Positions 1-6,216 are shown, numbered from the stretch's first letter. The stretch: 7,160 nucleotides of DNA from Candidatus Kerfeldbacteria bacterium (GCA_903854795.1 CAINXF010000005.1:1-7160), one strand, 5' to 3'. A program made the numbers and translations. Notes: generated by a model from the sequence alone, not told the origin.

Positions 1-463
1 ATTGAGACGGTGCGATGCAGTGGCGTCGGATGACGCCGGTCTTGTTGTTCAGGTGATCCCCGATCATTTCCGCGGCTCCCTGTCGGAGCCACTGACCGAG
101 CGCCTTCTCGGCATCAACCCATCCGTGCGCGTCGACTCCGTCGGCGCCGACGATACAGCCCAGGTCGGTCGTGTCCGATAGTGCGGTGAAGAGCGATACC
201 CACACATGCGGGACGACGCGGTAGACGCCGATGCGGTCCTTACGGATGTGAACGGATCGCACCGGCATGCCCGTGAGCTCCTCGCGGATGAGGCGATGGA
301 CCGCGTGGCGATGTGTCTCACCGTCGTGCATCGTCTCCATCGGGATGGACCGCATGCCGGCGAACTTGCCGAGGTACGGCTTGCTCTCCATCTCGCGGAG
401 CGTGAGGATATGCCCCGTGTACGGGTGGACGACGATGAGCGCAACGGCTCGTAAGCGTACCAT
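1..463 (-). CDS. Nudix-fold hydrolase-like protein with degenerate Nudix box (3' end beyond window)
   Basis: The minus strand is open from an ATG at 463 to the window edge (154 codons seen, stop not reached). The fold is recognised from an early beta strand (VALIVVHP, residues 7-14), a loop with IPMET (40-44), GET at 48-50, then a helix ending RLIREEL (57-63), and a later GWVDAEKAL (114-122) typical of Nudix C-terminal halves. The box G-x5-E-x7-RE-U-x-EE-x-GU is imperfect: the first Gly is Glu43, the Glu of RE is Leu58, and the last Gly is shifted by one residue, while Glu49, Arg57, Glu61 and Glu62 are kept. The family hydrolyses nucleoside diphosphates linked to other groups, but the substrate here is unknown and activity may be altered. 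The start is supported by a perfect AAGGAGG (minus strand, 475-469) five bases upstream. It is the last visible gene of a four-gene minus-strand cluster. Confidence 0.75.
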   Translation of the reverse strand, partial: MVRLRAVALIVVHPYTGHILTLREMESKPYLGKFAGMRSIPMETMHDGETHRHAVHRLIREELTGMPVRSVHIRKDRIGVYRVVPHVWVSLFTALSDTTDLGCIVGADGVDAHGWVDAEKALGQWLRQGAAEMIGDHLNNKTGVIRRHCIAPSQ

Positions 464-468
464 GAACG

Positions 469-475
469 CCTCCTT
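469..475 (-). promoter_or_regulatory. Strong Shine-Dalgarno of the Nudix-like gene
   Basis: The minus strand reads AAGGAGG, five bases before the ATG at 463. It fixes that start codon. It also contrasts with the weak or absent SD of most genes in the plus-strand operon. Confidence 0.75.
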
Positions 476-483
476 GGTGCGGG

Positions 484-663
484 TCAGTCCGCGAGGTGGC
501 ACTGCGAACGCGGCCAGAGCTCGTAGATGGTTCCCTTCCACCTCGGAATGAACACACCGAAGTGGTTTGTGATCACCCGGATGACCGTACCGACGCGATT
601 CCTCTCATTGCGACGGTAGATACTGCTACCAATCGTGATCTCTTTCTCGTCATCGTGTGTCAT
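484..663 (-). CDS. 59-residue SH3/KOW-like small protein, downstream paralogue
   Basis: This is a minus-strand ORF from ATG (663) to TGA (486-484). The 59-residue product aligns with the upstream neighbour. Shared features are G-x-x-[IV]-YR (G12, Y16, R17 here), RV-[GA]-T-[VI]-[IV]-R (R23-R29), a Trp at residue 50, and the C-terminal Cys55-x-Leu-Ala-Asp. The short beta-rich pattern, with a Trp and a closing hydrophobic-Ala-Asp, resembles small SH3-barrel or KOW-like domains that bind RNA, DNA or protein. That fold is inferred, and no function is assigned. The start lies two bases after the TAA of the upstream paralogue and has no strong SD, so translation probably depends on coupling. The gene ends 20 bases before the Nudix-like ATG. 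Conserved paralogy with the neighbour is the main evidence that it is real. Confidence 0.7.
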   Translation of the reverse strand: MTHDDEKEITIGSSIYRRNERNRVGTVIRVITNHFGVFIPRWKGTIYELWPRSQCHLAD

Positions 664-665
664 GG

Positions 666-845
666 TTAGTCCGCGAGGGCGCAGTCGTCGAGGTTCCAGG
701 TTTCGCGCTTCTCGCCCGTGCCGGTCGTGTACTTCACGTCGGCCTTGAGTGTGCCCTCTGCAGTGTAGATCCTCACGATGGTGGCGACTCGGAGCATATT
801 GCCGAATCGGTAGACCCTGTCACCCTTCTTCAACGACGTTTCCAC
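666..845 (-). CDS. 59-residue SH3/KOW-like small protein, upstream paralogue
   Basis: This is a minus-strand ORF from GTG (845) to TAA (668-666), 59 residues long. The GTG is chosen because AGGAG lies at a good distance upstream (ending about six bases before it). No ATG in this frame gives the full domain: the only internal Met is residue 17. The product has KGDRVYRFGN at 7-16, RVATIVRI at 19-26, Trp50 and Cys55-Ala-Leu-Ala-Asp at the end, matching the next gene residue by residue at these points. The pattern (Gly-Asp, alternating hydrophobic strands, Trp, C-terminal LAD) suggests a small SH3-like beta barrel, but this is inference. The GTG overlaps the end of the 127-residue gene by 16 bases, as expected for translational coupling in one transcript. 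Confidence 0.7.
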   Translation of the reverse strand: METSLKKGDRVYRFGNMLRVATIVRIYTAEGTLKADVKYTTGTGEKRETWNLDDCALAD

Positions 846-1213
846 GGGAATCTCCTCTTGTCGGGTACTGCGGGGACGGACGGTTCAGGAACGGTTGAGA
901 GGTCGCGGAACGCCTTCATCGCCCTGTCCGAGTCTTCCTCGGCGAGCGGTGCAAGGCGCCGGATTGCGTGTACCAGCTTCGATACCGACAGCGCGCAGGC
1001 GAGTTCGCTGAACTTCTTCCAGCTGCCCTCGACGATGAACCTCGGCTCGGTTCCGGTACTGCGGAGTTGGTGCTCGAAGCGGGTTCTGCGGTAGTAGACG
1101 TCCGCGAGCTCGAAGAGGACCGTGATGCGTTTCGCCTGACACGCCACCTCTTCTTTAGTCGTGATAGGTGGCGGCTGCGGCTGCGGTACGCGAGCGGTTT
1201 TTTTGAACCCCAT
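830..1213 (-). CDS. Uncharacterised 127-residue protein, first gene of the divergent minus-strand cluster
   Basis: The minus-strand frame is open from ATG 1213 to a stop at 832-830. An in-frame ATG at 1225 would add four residues but has no SD. The ATG at 1213 has GAGG about seven bases upstream and is preferred. I do not recognise the family. The product has a Pro-rich N-terminal stretch (residues 9-16), a likely helix with Tyr and Arg (about 19-48), a short PRFIVEG strand (57-63), a longer helical region (65-105) and a basic Pro-containing tail ending FPWKRR. There is no signal peptide or membrane segment, so it is probably cytoplasmic. It is the first gene after the minus promoter and overlaps the next gene by 16 bases. 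Confidence rests on promoter, SD and gene packing rather than on homology. Confidence 0.6.
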   Translation of the reverse strand: MGFKKTARVPQPQPPPITTKEEVACQAKRITVLFELADVYYRRTRFEHQLRSTGTEPRFIVEGSWKKFSELACALSVSKLVHAIRRLAPLAEEDSDRAMKAFRDLSTVPEPSVPAVPDKRRFPWKRR

Positions 1214-1280
1214 GGCACGCCTCATTACGCGAGAATCGCGCGGTTGATGTTGTCGACGAACGACGGTCTGAACGATGCGA

Positions 1281-1310
1281 ATCCTAGCAACGCAGGGAGG
1301 GCCTTGTCAA
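1281..1310 (-). promoter_or_regulatory. Sigma70-type promoter of the minus-strand cluster
   Basis: The minus strand has a perfect -35 TTGACA (1310-1305), an 18-base spacer and a -10-like TAGGAT (1286-1281). The predicted start is near 1274, giving a leader of about 60 bases before the ATG at 1213. That leader contains a small perfect hairpin, CGCGA-GAA-TCGCG on the plus strand (1228-1240). The -35 overlaps that of the divergent plus promoter. Confidence 0.6.
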
Positions 1311-1332
1311 CGAACCGATTTTTCAGTACACT
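1304..1332 (+). promoter_or_regulatory. Sigma70-type promoter of the rpmF-nusB-rnc-DUF456-smc operon
   Basis: TTGTCA (1304-1309), a 17-base spacer and TACACT (1327-1332) form a good sigma70-like promoter. The predicted start is near 1339, leaving a leader of under 30 bases before the rpmF ATG. The -35 shares 1305-1309 with the -35 of the minus promoter, so the two probably compete for RNA polymerase. Confidence 0.65.
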
Positions 1333-1366
1333 ATGGGTGTTTATTACTCATTGAGCACATCACTGT

Positions 1367-1642
1367 ATGGGAATTCCATCGAAACGTCGGACGAAACAAC
1401 AGAAACGTGAACGCGCATCGCATTTTGCACTCGTAAAGATTGGGTTGACGACCTGCACGCACTGCAAGAAGGAGATCATCCCACACCGTGTGTGCCCGTT
1501 CTGTGGCTACTACGGCGGCCGTGAGGTCGTGAAAATGGACAAATACTTCAAGAAGCTCGAGCGTCAGCGCAAAGCGCGCGGCCAATCGAAGCCGAAAGAG
1601 GAAAAGAAGGAAGAGAAGAAGGACGCCGAGAAGAAGAAGTAG
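1367..1642 (+). CDS. rpmF: Ribosomal protein bL32 with long charged C-terminal tail
   Basis: bL32 is a small protein of the large ribosomal subunit. The N-terminus [20 protein letters not shown] matches the basic family start. Two Cys pairs, CTHC (30-33) and CPFC (43-46), form the zinc ribbon, with [16 protein letters not shown] (39-54) being the family signature, so this is the zinc-binding form. Usual bL32 is about 55-60 residues. This one has 91, because a Lys/Glu-rich tail of about 30 residues follows the conserved core. There is no clear SD between the predicted transcription start and the ATG, and the start is chosen from the conserved N-terminus. It is the first gene of the plus operon, and its stop lies one base before the nusB ATG, so the two are coupled. 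Confidence 0.95.
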   Translation: MGIPSKRRTKQQKRERASHFALVKIGLTTCTHCKKEIIPHRVCPFCGYYGGREVVKMDKYFKKLERQRKARGQSKPKEEKKEEKKDAEKKK

Positions 1643-1643
1643 C

Positions 1644-2111
1644 ATGTCGAACCGCCACCTTGCACGCACCGTTGCGATGCAGACCCTCTACGAGTGGGAC
1701 TTTAACAACCGCACGCAGAAGCTCGCGGACCTCGTCAAGAACAACCTCAAGGAATTCGCGCCGGACTTCAATGACGGCGGGTTTTCCGAACGCATCGTGA
1801 AGGGTGTCGAGGAGAACCAGTCTGATATCGATGTGGTTGTCGAGAAGTACGCCCCTGAGTGGCCGATCCACCAGATCACCATCGTCGATCGAAACATCCT
1901 CCGGATCGGCATCTATGAATTGAAGTTTGCCAAGGACATTCCGCCGAAGGTCGCGATCAACGAGGCAATCGAGCTCGCGAAGTCGTTCGGCGGCGAGTCG
2001 TCCGGCCGGTTCGTGAACGGCGTGCTCGGCGCGGTCTATAAGGACATGGGCGGATTGCCGCCCGTCCGCGAGCGCGCACCGAGTAGTGAACCACCCGCAC
2101 CGCCCGCGTAA
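1644..2111 (+). CDS. nusB: Transcription antitermination factor NusB
   Basis: NusB binds boxA RNA with NusE (ribosomal protein uS10) and helps RNA polymerase read through rRNA operons. The 155-residue product has the family landmarks: an Arg-rich N-terminal helix ([16 protein letters not shown], 4-19), W73 followed by [13 protein letters not shown] (81-93), then [18 protein letters not shown] (99-116) and GRFVNGVLG (121-129). The fold is the all-helical NusB domain. The final 20 residues are a Pro/Glu-rich tail beyond the usual end. The start follows the rpmF stop by one base. A purine-rich run at the end of rpmF (GAAGGA, AAGAAG) may serve as a weak ribosome site. Its position between a ribosomal protein gene and rnc fits a ribosome biogenesis unit. 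Confidence 0.95.
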   Translation: MSNRHLARTVAMQTLYEWDFNNRTQKLADLVKNNLKEFAPDFNDGGFSERIVKGVEENQSDIDVVVEKYAPEWPIHQITIVDRNILRIGIYELKFAKDIPPKVAINEAIELAKSFGGESSGRFVNGVLGAVYKDMGGLPPVRERAPSSEPPAPPA

Positions 2112-2135
2112 CATTCAAAACAATTTTGTAGCGTT

Positions 2136-2186
2136 GACTGTTGCCGTCTGACCGACCCATCACGAGGACGCCGGACGGAAGCAGTC
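2136..2186 (+). promoter_or_regulatory. Long hairpin in the nusB-rnc gap, candidate RNase III autoregulatory site
   Basis: The arms 2136-2148 (GACTGTTGCCGTC) and 2174-2186 (GACGGAAGCAGTC) pair over 13 positions with one G-A mismatch and one G-U wobble. The stem can be extended one pair outward (T2135-A2187), and the loop is 25 bases. An alternative perfect seven-base pairing is GTCTGAC (2146-2152) with GTCAGAC (2184-2190). The right arm ends just before the rnc ATG, and no SD is visible there. E. coli rnc is known to be controlled by RNase III cutting a leader hairpin. The same role here is inference. No run of T follows, so it is not a terminator. Confidence 0.5.
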
Positions 2187-2196
2187 AGACATCACC

Positions 2197-2901
2197 ATGC
2201 CCGACCTGACTGTGTTCGAAAAATTGGAAAAAGAACTCGGCGTTTCGTTCCGTAACCGCGACCTCTTAGTGCAGGCGTTCACTCACCGGTCGTACCTGAA
2301 CGAGAACCCGGGTTTTAGGTTGAGCCATAACGAACGGCTTGAGTTTTTGGGTGACGCGGTGCTTGAACTCGTCGTGACGGAGAATTTGTACCGGTCCTTC
2401 CCGAATCCTGAGGGAGATCTGACGAACATCCGCGCGAGCTTAGTGAACGCGAAGTCGCTCGCCGAGGTCGCGTTGACGCTCGGGTTTGATTCGTACCTAC
2501 TCCTGTCGCGTGGCGAGGCGAAGGACGCGAACTCGAAGGCACGTCACTCGATCCTCGCGAACACCGTCGAGTCGTTGATCGGTGCCCTGTTCCTCGATCT
2601 CGGGTTCGAAGCGGCGCGGCAGTTCATCGATGCGAACATCCTGACGAAGGTGGCGGGCATCGTGTCGAACCAGTCGTACCGCGATCCGAAGAGCATGTTC
2701 CAGGAATTTTCGCAGAAGTACGCCAGCGTCACGCCCGCCTATAAGGTGCTCGCGGAGTGGGGGCCGGACCATGACAAGCATTTCCGTGTCGGCGTGTATC
2801 TCGCGAACGACGAGGTCGCCGTCGGTGAAGGCCAATCGAAGCAAGAGGCGCAGGTGGCCGCGGCGATGGAAGGTTTGAAGAAGAAAGGATGGACCGAGTG
2901 A
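2197..2901 (+). CDS. rnc: Ribonuclease III
   Basis: RNase III cuts double-stranded RNA in rRNA precursors and some mRNAs, using Mg2+ as a dimer. The 234-residue length is normal. The catalytic domain has the signature NERLEFLGDAV (45-55) with Glu46, Glu49 and Asp53, then EGDLTNIRASLV (72-83). The second acidic cluster reads ILANTVESLIGALFLD (119-134): Glu125 is present, but the residue matching the usual Asp (Asp114 in E. coli) is Asn122. The double-stranded-RNA-binding domain spans about 163-231, from DPKSMFQEF to GQSKQEAQVAAA. The ATG at 2197 gives the expected N-terminus, though no SD is seen, and a long hairpin lies directly upstream. The 3' end overlaps the next gene. Identity is sure; only the effect of Asn122 is open. 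Confidence 0.95.
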   Translation: MPDLTVFEKLEKELGVSFRNRDLLVQAFTHRSYLNENPGFRLSHNERLEFLGDAVLELVVTENLYRSFPNPEGDLTNIRASLVNAKSLAEVALTLGFDSYLLLSRGEAKDANSKARHSILANTVESLIGALFLDLGFEAARQFIDANILTKVAGIVSNQSYRDPKSMFQEFSQKYASVTPAYKVLAEWGPDHDKHFRVGVYLANDEVAVGEGQSKQEAQVAAAMEGLKKKGWTE

Positions 2902-3401
2902 GCGTCTTCTCGTCCGGTCTTTTTTTCGCCACGATGGCGGTCATGGTGATCGGTCTCGTGAGCATCGTCATCCCCTTCCTTCCGGCGACGCTCGTCATCT
3001 GGCTCGGCATCTTCCTCTATGGTGTTGGTACGAATTTTGCGGTGGTCAATTCACAGCTCTTGCTCACCGTATCGGTACTCGCCTTTGGTACCGTGTTTCT
3101 CGATTACATCATGGCCATTTGGGGGCATCGGAAGTACCATGGAAGCCTTTGGGGCATCCTCGGTGCGCTCGTCGGTGGGTTCATCGGCGCGGTGTTCGGC
3201 AACTTCGCCGGATTTGTGCTCGGCCCGATCTTCGGCGCGATCCTGTTCGAGCTTCTGCGCGGCCGCGACAATATCTTCAGCATCAAGACCGAACGGTTCA
3301 CTATCGTCGGCTACATCGGCGGGACGCTCGTGAAGTTCGCCGTTTCGATCGCGATGATCGGACTGTTCCTTTGGGAACTCGCGCAACATCCGACCCCGTA
3401 A
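2889..3401 (+). CDS. DUF456 family integral membrane protein
   Basis: The 170-residue product is strongly hydrophobic with about four or five membrane segments, near residues 10-30, 32-50, 56-78, 86-120 (Gly-rich) and 138-162. The motifs LPATLVIWLGIFLYG (31-45), FLDYIMAIWGHRKYHGS (70-86), the Gly-rich repeat GALVGGFIGAVFGNFAG (92-108), LGPIFGAILFELL (111-123) and a later GGTLVKF match DUF456. The family function is unknown, and its Gly-rich repeats resemble glycine-zipper membrane helices. The ATG at 2889 overlaps rnc by 13 bases. A GTG at 2898 is a strong alternative: AAAGGA (2884-2889) lies eight bases before it, and its bases form GTGA with the rnc stop, which would give 167 residues. Either way translation is coupled to rnc. 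Association with smc and rnc is by position only. Confidence 0.85.
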   Translation: MDRVSVFSSGLFFATMAVMVIGLVSIVIPFLPATLVIWLGIFLYGVGTNFAVVNSQLLLTVSVLAFGTVFLDYIMAIWGHRKYHGSLWGILGALVGGFIGAVFGNFAGFVLGPIFGAILFELLRGRDNIFSIKTERFTIVGYIGGTLVKFAVSIAMIGLFLWELAQHPTP

Positions 3402-3416
3402 TTCAGACGTAACGCT

Positions 3417-6071
3417 ATGCACCTCGAGAAACTCGAAGTCCAGGGATTCAAATCGTTCGCACTCAAGACGAGTCTTGAGTTTGGGAAGGGCATTACGGCG
3501 ATCGTCGGCCCGAATGGTTCAGGCAAGTCGAACATCGCCGATGCGATCCGTTGGGTACTCGGTGAGCAGTCGCTGAAACTTATTCGTGGTAAAAAGGCGG
3601 ACGACGTCATATTCGCAGGTTCGGACAAGAAGACAAAACTTGGTGCCGCTGAGGTGTCGCTCTATTTGAACAACGAGGACGGCAGCGCACCGATCGATTT
3701 CTCACAGCTCGTCGTCACCCGCCGCGTGTACCGCGACGGCACGGGCGAGTACCTCGTGAATAAGCGGTTGGTCCGGCTCGCGGACATCCATATGCTCCTC
3801 GCGAAGTCGAACTTCGGGCAGCGGACCTACTCGGTCATCGGTCAGGGTATGGTCGACTCGATCCTCATGACGAGCCCGCAGGAACGAAAAGGTTTCTTCG
3901 ACGAGGCCGCGGGCGTACGCCAGTACCAGTTGAAGCGAGATCAGACGATCACGAAGCTCGATCACACCCGCGAGAACCTCCGGCAGGCCGAGGTGCTCTT
4001 ACAAGAGATCGAACCACGGTTGCGTTCGCTCACGCGCCAGGTCAAACGTCTCGAGCGCAGGGCCGAGATCGAGAACGAGCTGACCACGCGCCAGACGACG
4101 TACTATCGTGGGAGCCTTCAGGATCTCCGGCGGCAGCTTTCGGATACACAACAGCAACTTGCGGCGTTCGAAACCGAACGCAAGAAGCACGAACAGGAAG
4201 TACAGGAACTCAACCAGCACCTTTCGCGTTCCGAGGGCGAGCAGTCGCGTTCCGAAGCGTTCGCCAACCTGCAGCGCCAGTACGAGCGCATGCAGGCCGA
4301 GAAGGGTGTGTTGCTCGCCGAGGAAGCGGTCCTGAAAGGACAACGCGATGCTGCGTTCGCGCAACAGGGCAAAGCAAACGTCGTGTGGCTCGAGAAGCAG
4401 CACGGCGCGGTCACCCATCAGATCAAGGACCTCGAACAGGAGATCGGCGAGCTGAACGGCACGCTCGATCTTGAGCTGTCGAAGCAAAAACTTTTGATCA
4501 CCCAGGAAATCGAAAAAAAGCGGCAGTATGACACGCTCGATCATGAGGTGCGCGCCGCGTATGAAGTGCTCCGCAAGGGCGCCGTGACGTTGCCGGAGGT
4601 GCAGACTGAATTCACTGATTTTTTGGCGTTTGAACGCACGTTCATCGCGGAGATCAGGGACGCCGCATCGGTCGAACAACTTGAAACGCTTAAGAAACGC
4701 GTCGATGAGCTTGAGAAGAGGACGAACCGTCTCGCAGATCGTCTCGAACGCGTCGGTGCGAACGAGAAGGCGGCGCAGGTCGTCGATTTACAAGAGAAGT
4801 TGCAGCGCGCGCTTATCGAACGCGATGAAGTCGCCACGCGTCGGAACGATCTTGATATTTCGATCAGACTGCGTACCGAGAAGATCCAGCTCCTGACGAG
4901 GACGATGGACCGTCTCCGTGAGGAGTTCGGACGGCTCGAGCGTGAGCTCGCGCGGTCGCGCGCCGAGACGAAGGAGGATGCGAGCGAGACGAACCGTGCA
5001 CAAGGTGCGGCGCTGACCTCGAAGATCGACGCTGCGGACAAGAAGCTCACGGCGATCACGGAGGAGATGCAGCGGTTCAACACCTCGGAAACGAAGAAGC
5101 GCGACGAGTTGGTCCGCGTCCAGCGTGAACTGCGCACCGCGCAAGACCTACTCAACGGCATCACGGCGAAGAGCAATGATGTTCGTGTCGAGACTGCCCG
5201 TCTTGAGACGCGCGTGCAGGATGTCGAGCGTGAGATCAAGGAGGAAGTGCGCGATGATGCATGGACCTCGATCTTCGAGAGCACGGAGCAGACCATGCTT
5301 CCAAAACCGGAAGACGCCGAGGAATTATTACGCATCAAGCATCAACTCGCGCTCATCGGCGGGATCGACGAGGGTATCGAAAAGGAGTTCCATGAGACGG
5401 ACGACCGCTACCGTACGCTGAAGACGCAGTACGACGATTTGATCAAGGCGTCCGCGCAGTTAGAATCAGGCATAGAAGAGCTCGATCGTACAATCAAGGA
5501 GCGGTTCGACGAGGCGTTCAATAAGATTAATGAACAGTTCGGGAAATATTTCCGCACGCTGTTCAACGGCGGTACCGCGAAGCTCATCCTGCAGAAGGAG
5601 ATAGTGGAAGAGGAGGAAGAAAAGGAAGAAGAGGGTGAGGACGATGACGAGGATGACGATGTCCCCGCGCCGAAACCAGTCGCAAAATCAGAACGCGTAG
5701 TGACCGGTATCGAGATCCAGGCGACGCCACCTGGCAAACGCCTCAAGGGCGTCGGGATGCTCTCCGGCGGTGAGCGTGCGCTCACGTCGATCGCGCTTAT
5801 TTGCTCGATCATCTCGAACAATCCCTCGCCGTTCGTGGTCTTGGATGAGGTCGACGCCGCGCTCGACGAGGCAAACTCGCAGCGGTTTGCGGCCATCCTG
5901 AACCATCTCGCGACGGATACGCAGTTCGTGACCATCACACACAACCGGGCGACCATGGAAAAGGCGAACATCCTCTATGGCGTGACCATGGGCGACGACG
6001 GCGTATCGAAACTGCTGTCCGTGAAACTTGAGCAGGCCGAGGAGGTCATCAAGCGGTACGGCAACCGCTGA
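3417..6071 (+). CDS. smc: Chromosome segregation ATPase SMC, hinge-less short form
   Basis: SMC forms DNA-embracing ATPase dimers that compact and separate chromosomes. The N-terminal head opens MHLEKLEVQGFKSFA, with Walker A GPNGSGKS (31-38) and GQGMVDSIL (142-150). The C-terminal head has TGIEIQATPPGKRLKGVGML (763-782), signature LSGGERALT (782-790), Walker B FVVLDEVDAALDEAN (806-820, Asp810 and Glu811) and switch His842, so the ATPase looks intact. Coiled-coil arms fill about 170-700. The length is 884 residues against about 1,150-1,200 usual. The middle (about 380-455) is helical and charged, and lacks the roughly 150-residue Gly-rich hinge; there is no Rad50 zinc hook either. An acidic insert (729-748) sits between KLILQ and the PPGK strand. 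The start lies 15 bases after the DUF456 stop with no SD, and is chosen from the conserved N-terminus. It is the last gene of the operon. Confidence 0.93.
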   Translation: MHLEKLEVQGFKSFALKTSLEFGKGITAIVGPNGSGKSNIADAIRWVLGEQSLKLIRGKKADDVIFAGSDKKTKLGAAEVSLYLNNEDGSAPIDFSQLVVTRRVYRDGTGEYLVNKRLVRLADIHMLLAKSNFGQRTYSVIGQGMVDSILMTSPQERKGFFDEAAGVRQYQLKRDQTITKLDHTRENLRQAEVLLQEIEPRLRSLTRQVKRLERRAEIENELTTRQTTYYRGSLQDLRRQLSDTQQQLAAFETERKKHEQEVQELNQHLSRSEGEQSRSEAFANLQRQYERMQAEKGVLLAEEAVLKGQRDAAFAQQGKANVVWLEKQHGAVTHQIKDLEQEIGELNGTLDLELSKQKLLITQEIEKKRQYDTLDHEVRAAYEVLRKGAVTLPEVQTEFTDFLAFERTFIAEIRDAASVEQLETLKKRVDELEKRTNRLADRLERVGANEKAAQVVDLQEKLQRALIERDEVATRRNDLDISIRLRTEKIQLLTRTMDRLREEFGRLERELARSRAETKEDASETNRAQGAALTSKIDAADKKLTAITEEMQRFNTSETKKRDELVRVQRELRTAQDLLNGITAKSNDVRVETARLETRVQDVEREIKEEVRDDAWTSIFESTEQTMLPKPEDAEELLRIKHQLALIGGIDEGIEKEFHETDDRYRTLKTQYDDLIKASAQLESGIEELDRTIKERFDEAFNKINEQFGKYFRTLFNGGTAKLILQKEIVEEEEEKEEEGEDDDEDDDVPAPKPVAKSERVVTGIEIQATPPGKRLKGVGMLSGGERALTSIALICSIISNNPSPFVVLDEVDAALDEANSQRFAAILNHLATDTQFVTITHNRATMEKANILYGVTMGDDGVSKLLSVKLEQAEEVIKRYGNR

Positions 6072-6090
6072 GGTGCGGTGGTCGGTCGAT

Positions 6091-6114
6091 GCCTCTCAGA
6101 TTGAGGGGCTTTTT
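6091..6114 (+). terminator. Intrinsic terminator after smc
   Basis: GCCTCTCA (6091-6098) pairs with TGAGGGGC (6102-6109) over eight positions with one G-U wobble and a three-base loop. TTTTT (6110-6114) follows, then more AT-rich sequence. It begins 20 bases after the smc stop and closes the housekeeping operon. Confidence 0.9.
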
Positions 6115-6190
6115 AATAATGTCGAGGTGTGAATGTTGTCTGAATTTTACCGCTATTTTTTCCTGAAAAAAGTGACATGATAAGGTGAAA

Positions 6191-6214
6191 TATTACATTC
6201 CACCGGGTGTAATA
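6191..6214. repeat. Perfect seven-base inverted repeat, operator- or hairpin-like
   Basis: TATTACA (6191-6197) and TGTAATA (6208-6214) are perfect inverted copies. Inner bases can add three more pairs, two of them wobbles, with a CACC loop. No T run follows on either strand, so a protein-binding dyad is as likely as an RNA hairpin. Confidence 0.5.
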
Positions 6215-6216
6215 GA

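Noticed and set aside
206..454. Plus-strand ORF of 82 codons in the first 0.5 kb
   Set aside because: It is the exact antisense of the Nudix-like gene, which has a perfect SD and recognisable motifs. The plus ORF has no SD and no family resemblance.
657..1094. Plus-strand ORF of 145 codons
   Set aside because: It lies antisense to the 59-residue upstream paralogue and the 127-residue gene, has no SD, and shows a shadow-like composition.
1198..1204. Run of seven T (seven A in the minus-strand mRNA) near the start of the 127-residue gene as a frameshift site
   Set aside because: The frame is open without a shift, and there is no downstream stimulatory structure or alternative product to explain.
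2134..2139. TTGACT before rnc as an internal promoter -35
   Set aside because: No -10-like sequence lies at 15-19 bases downstream, and the bases are better explained as the arm of the hairpin.
6156..6171. T6-CCTG-A6 dyad as a bidirectional terminator
   Set aside because: The stem is only A-T pairs with a short loop and no separate T tract, and the true smc terminator lies just upstream.
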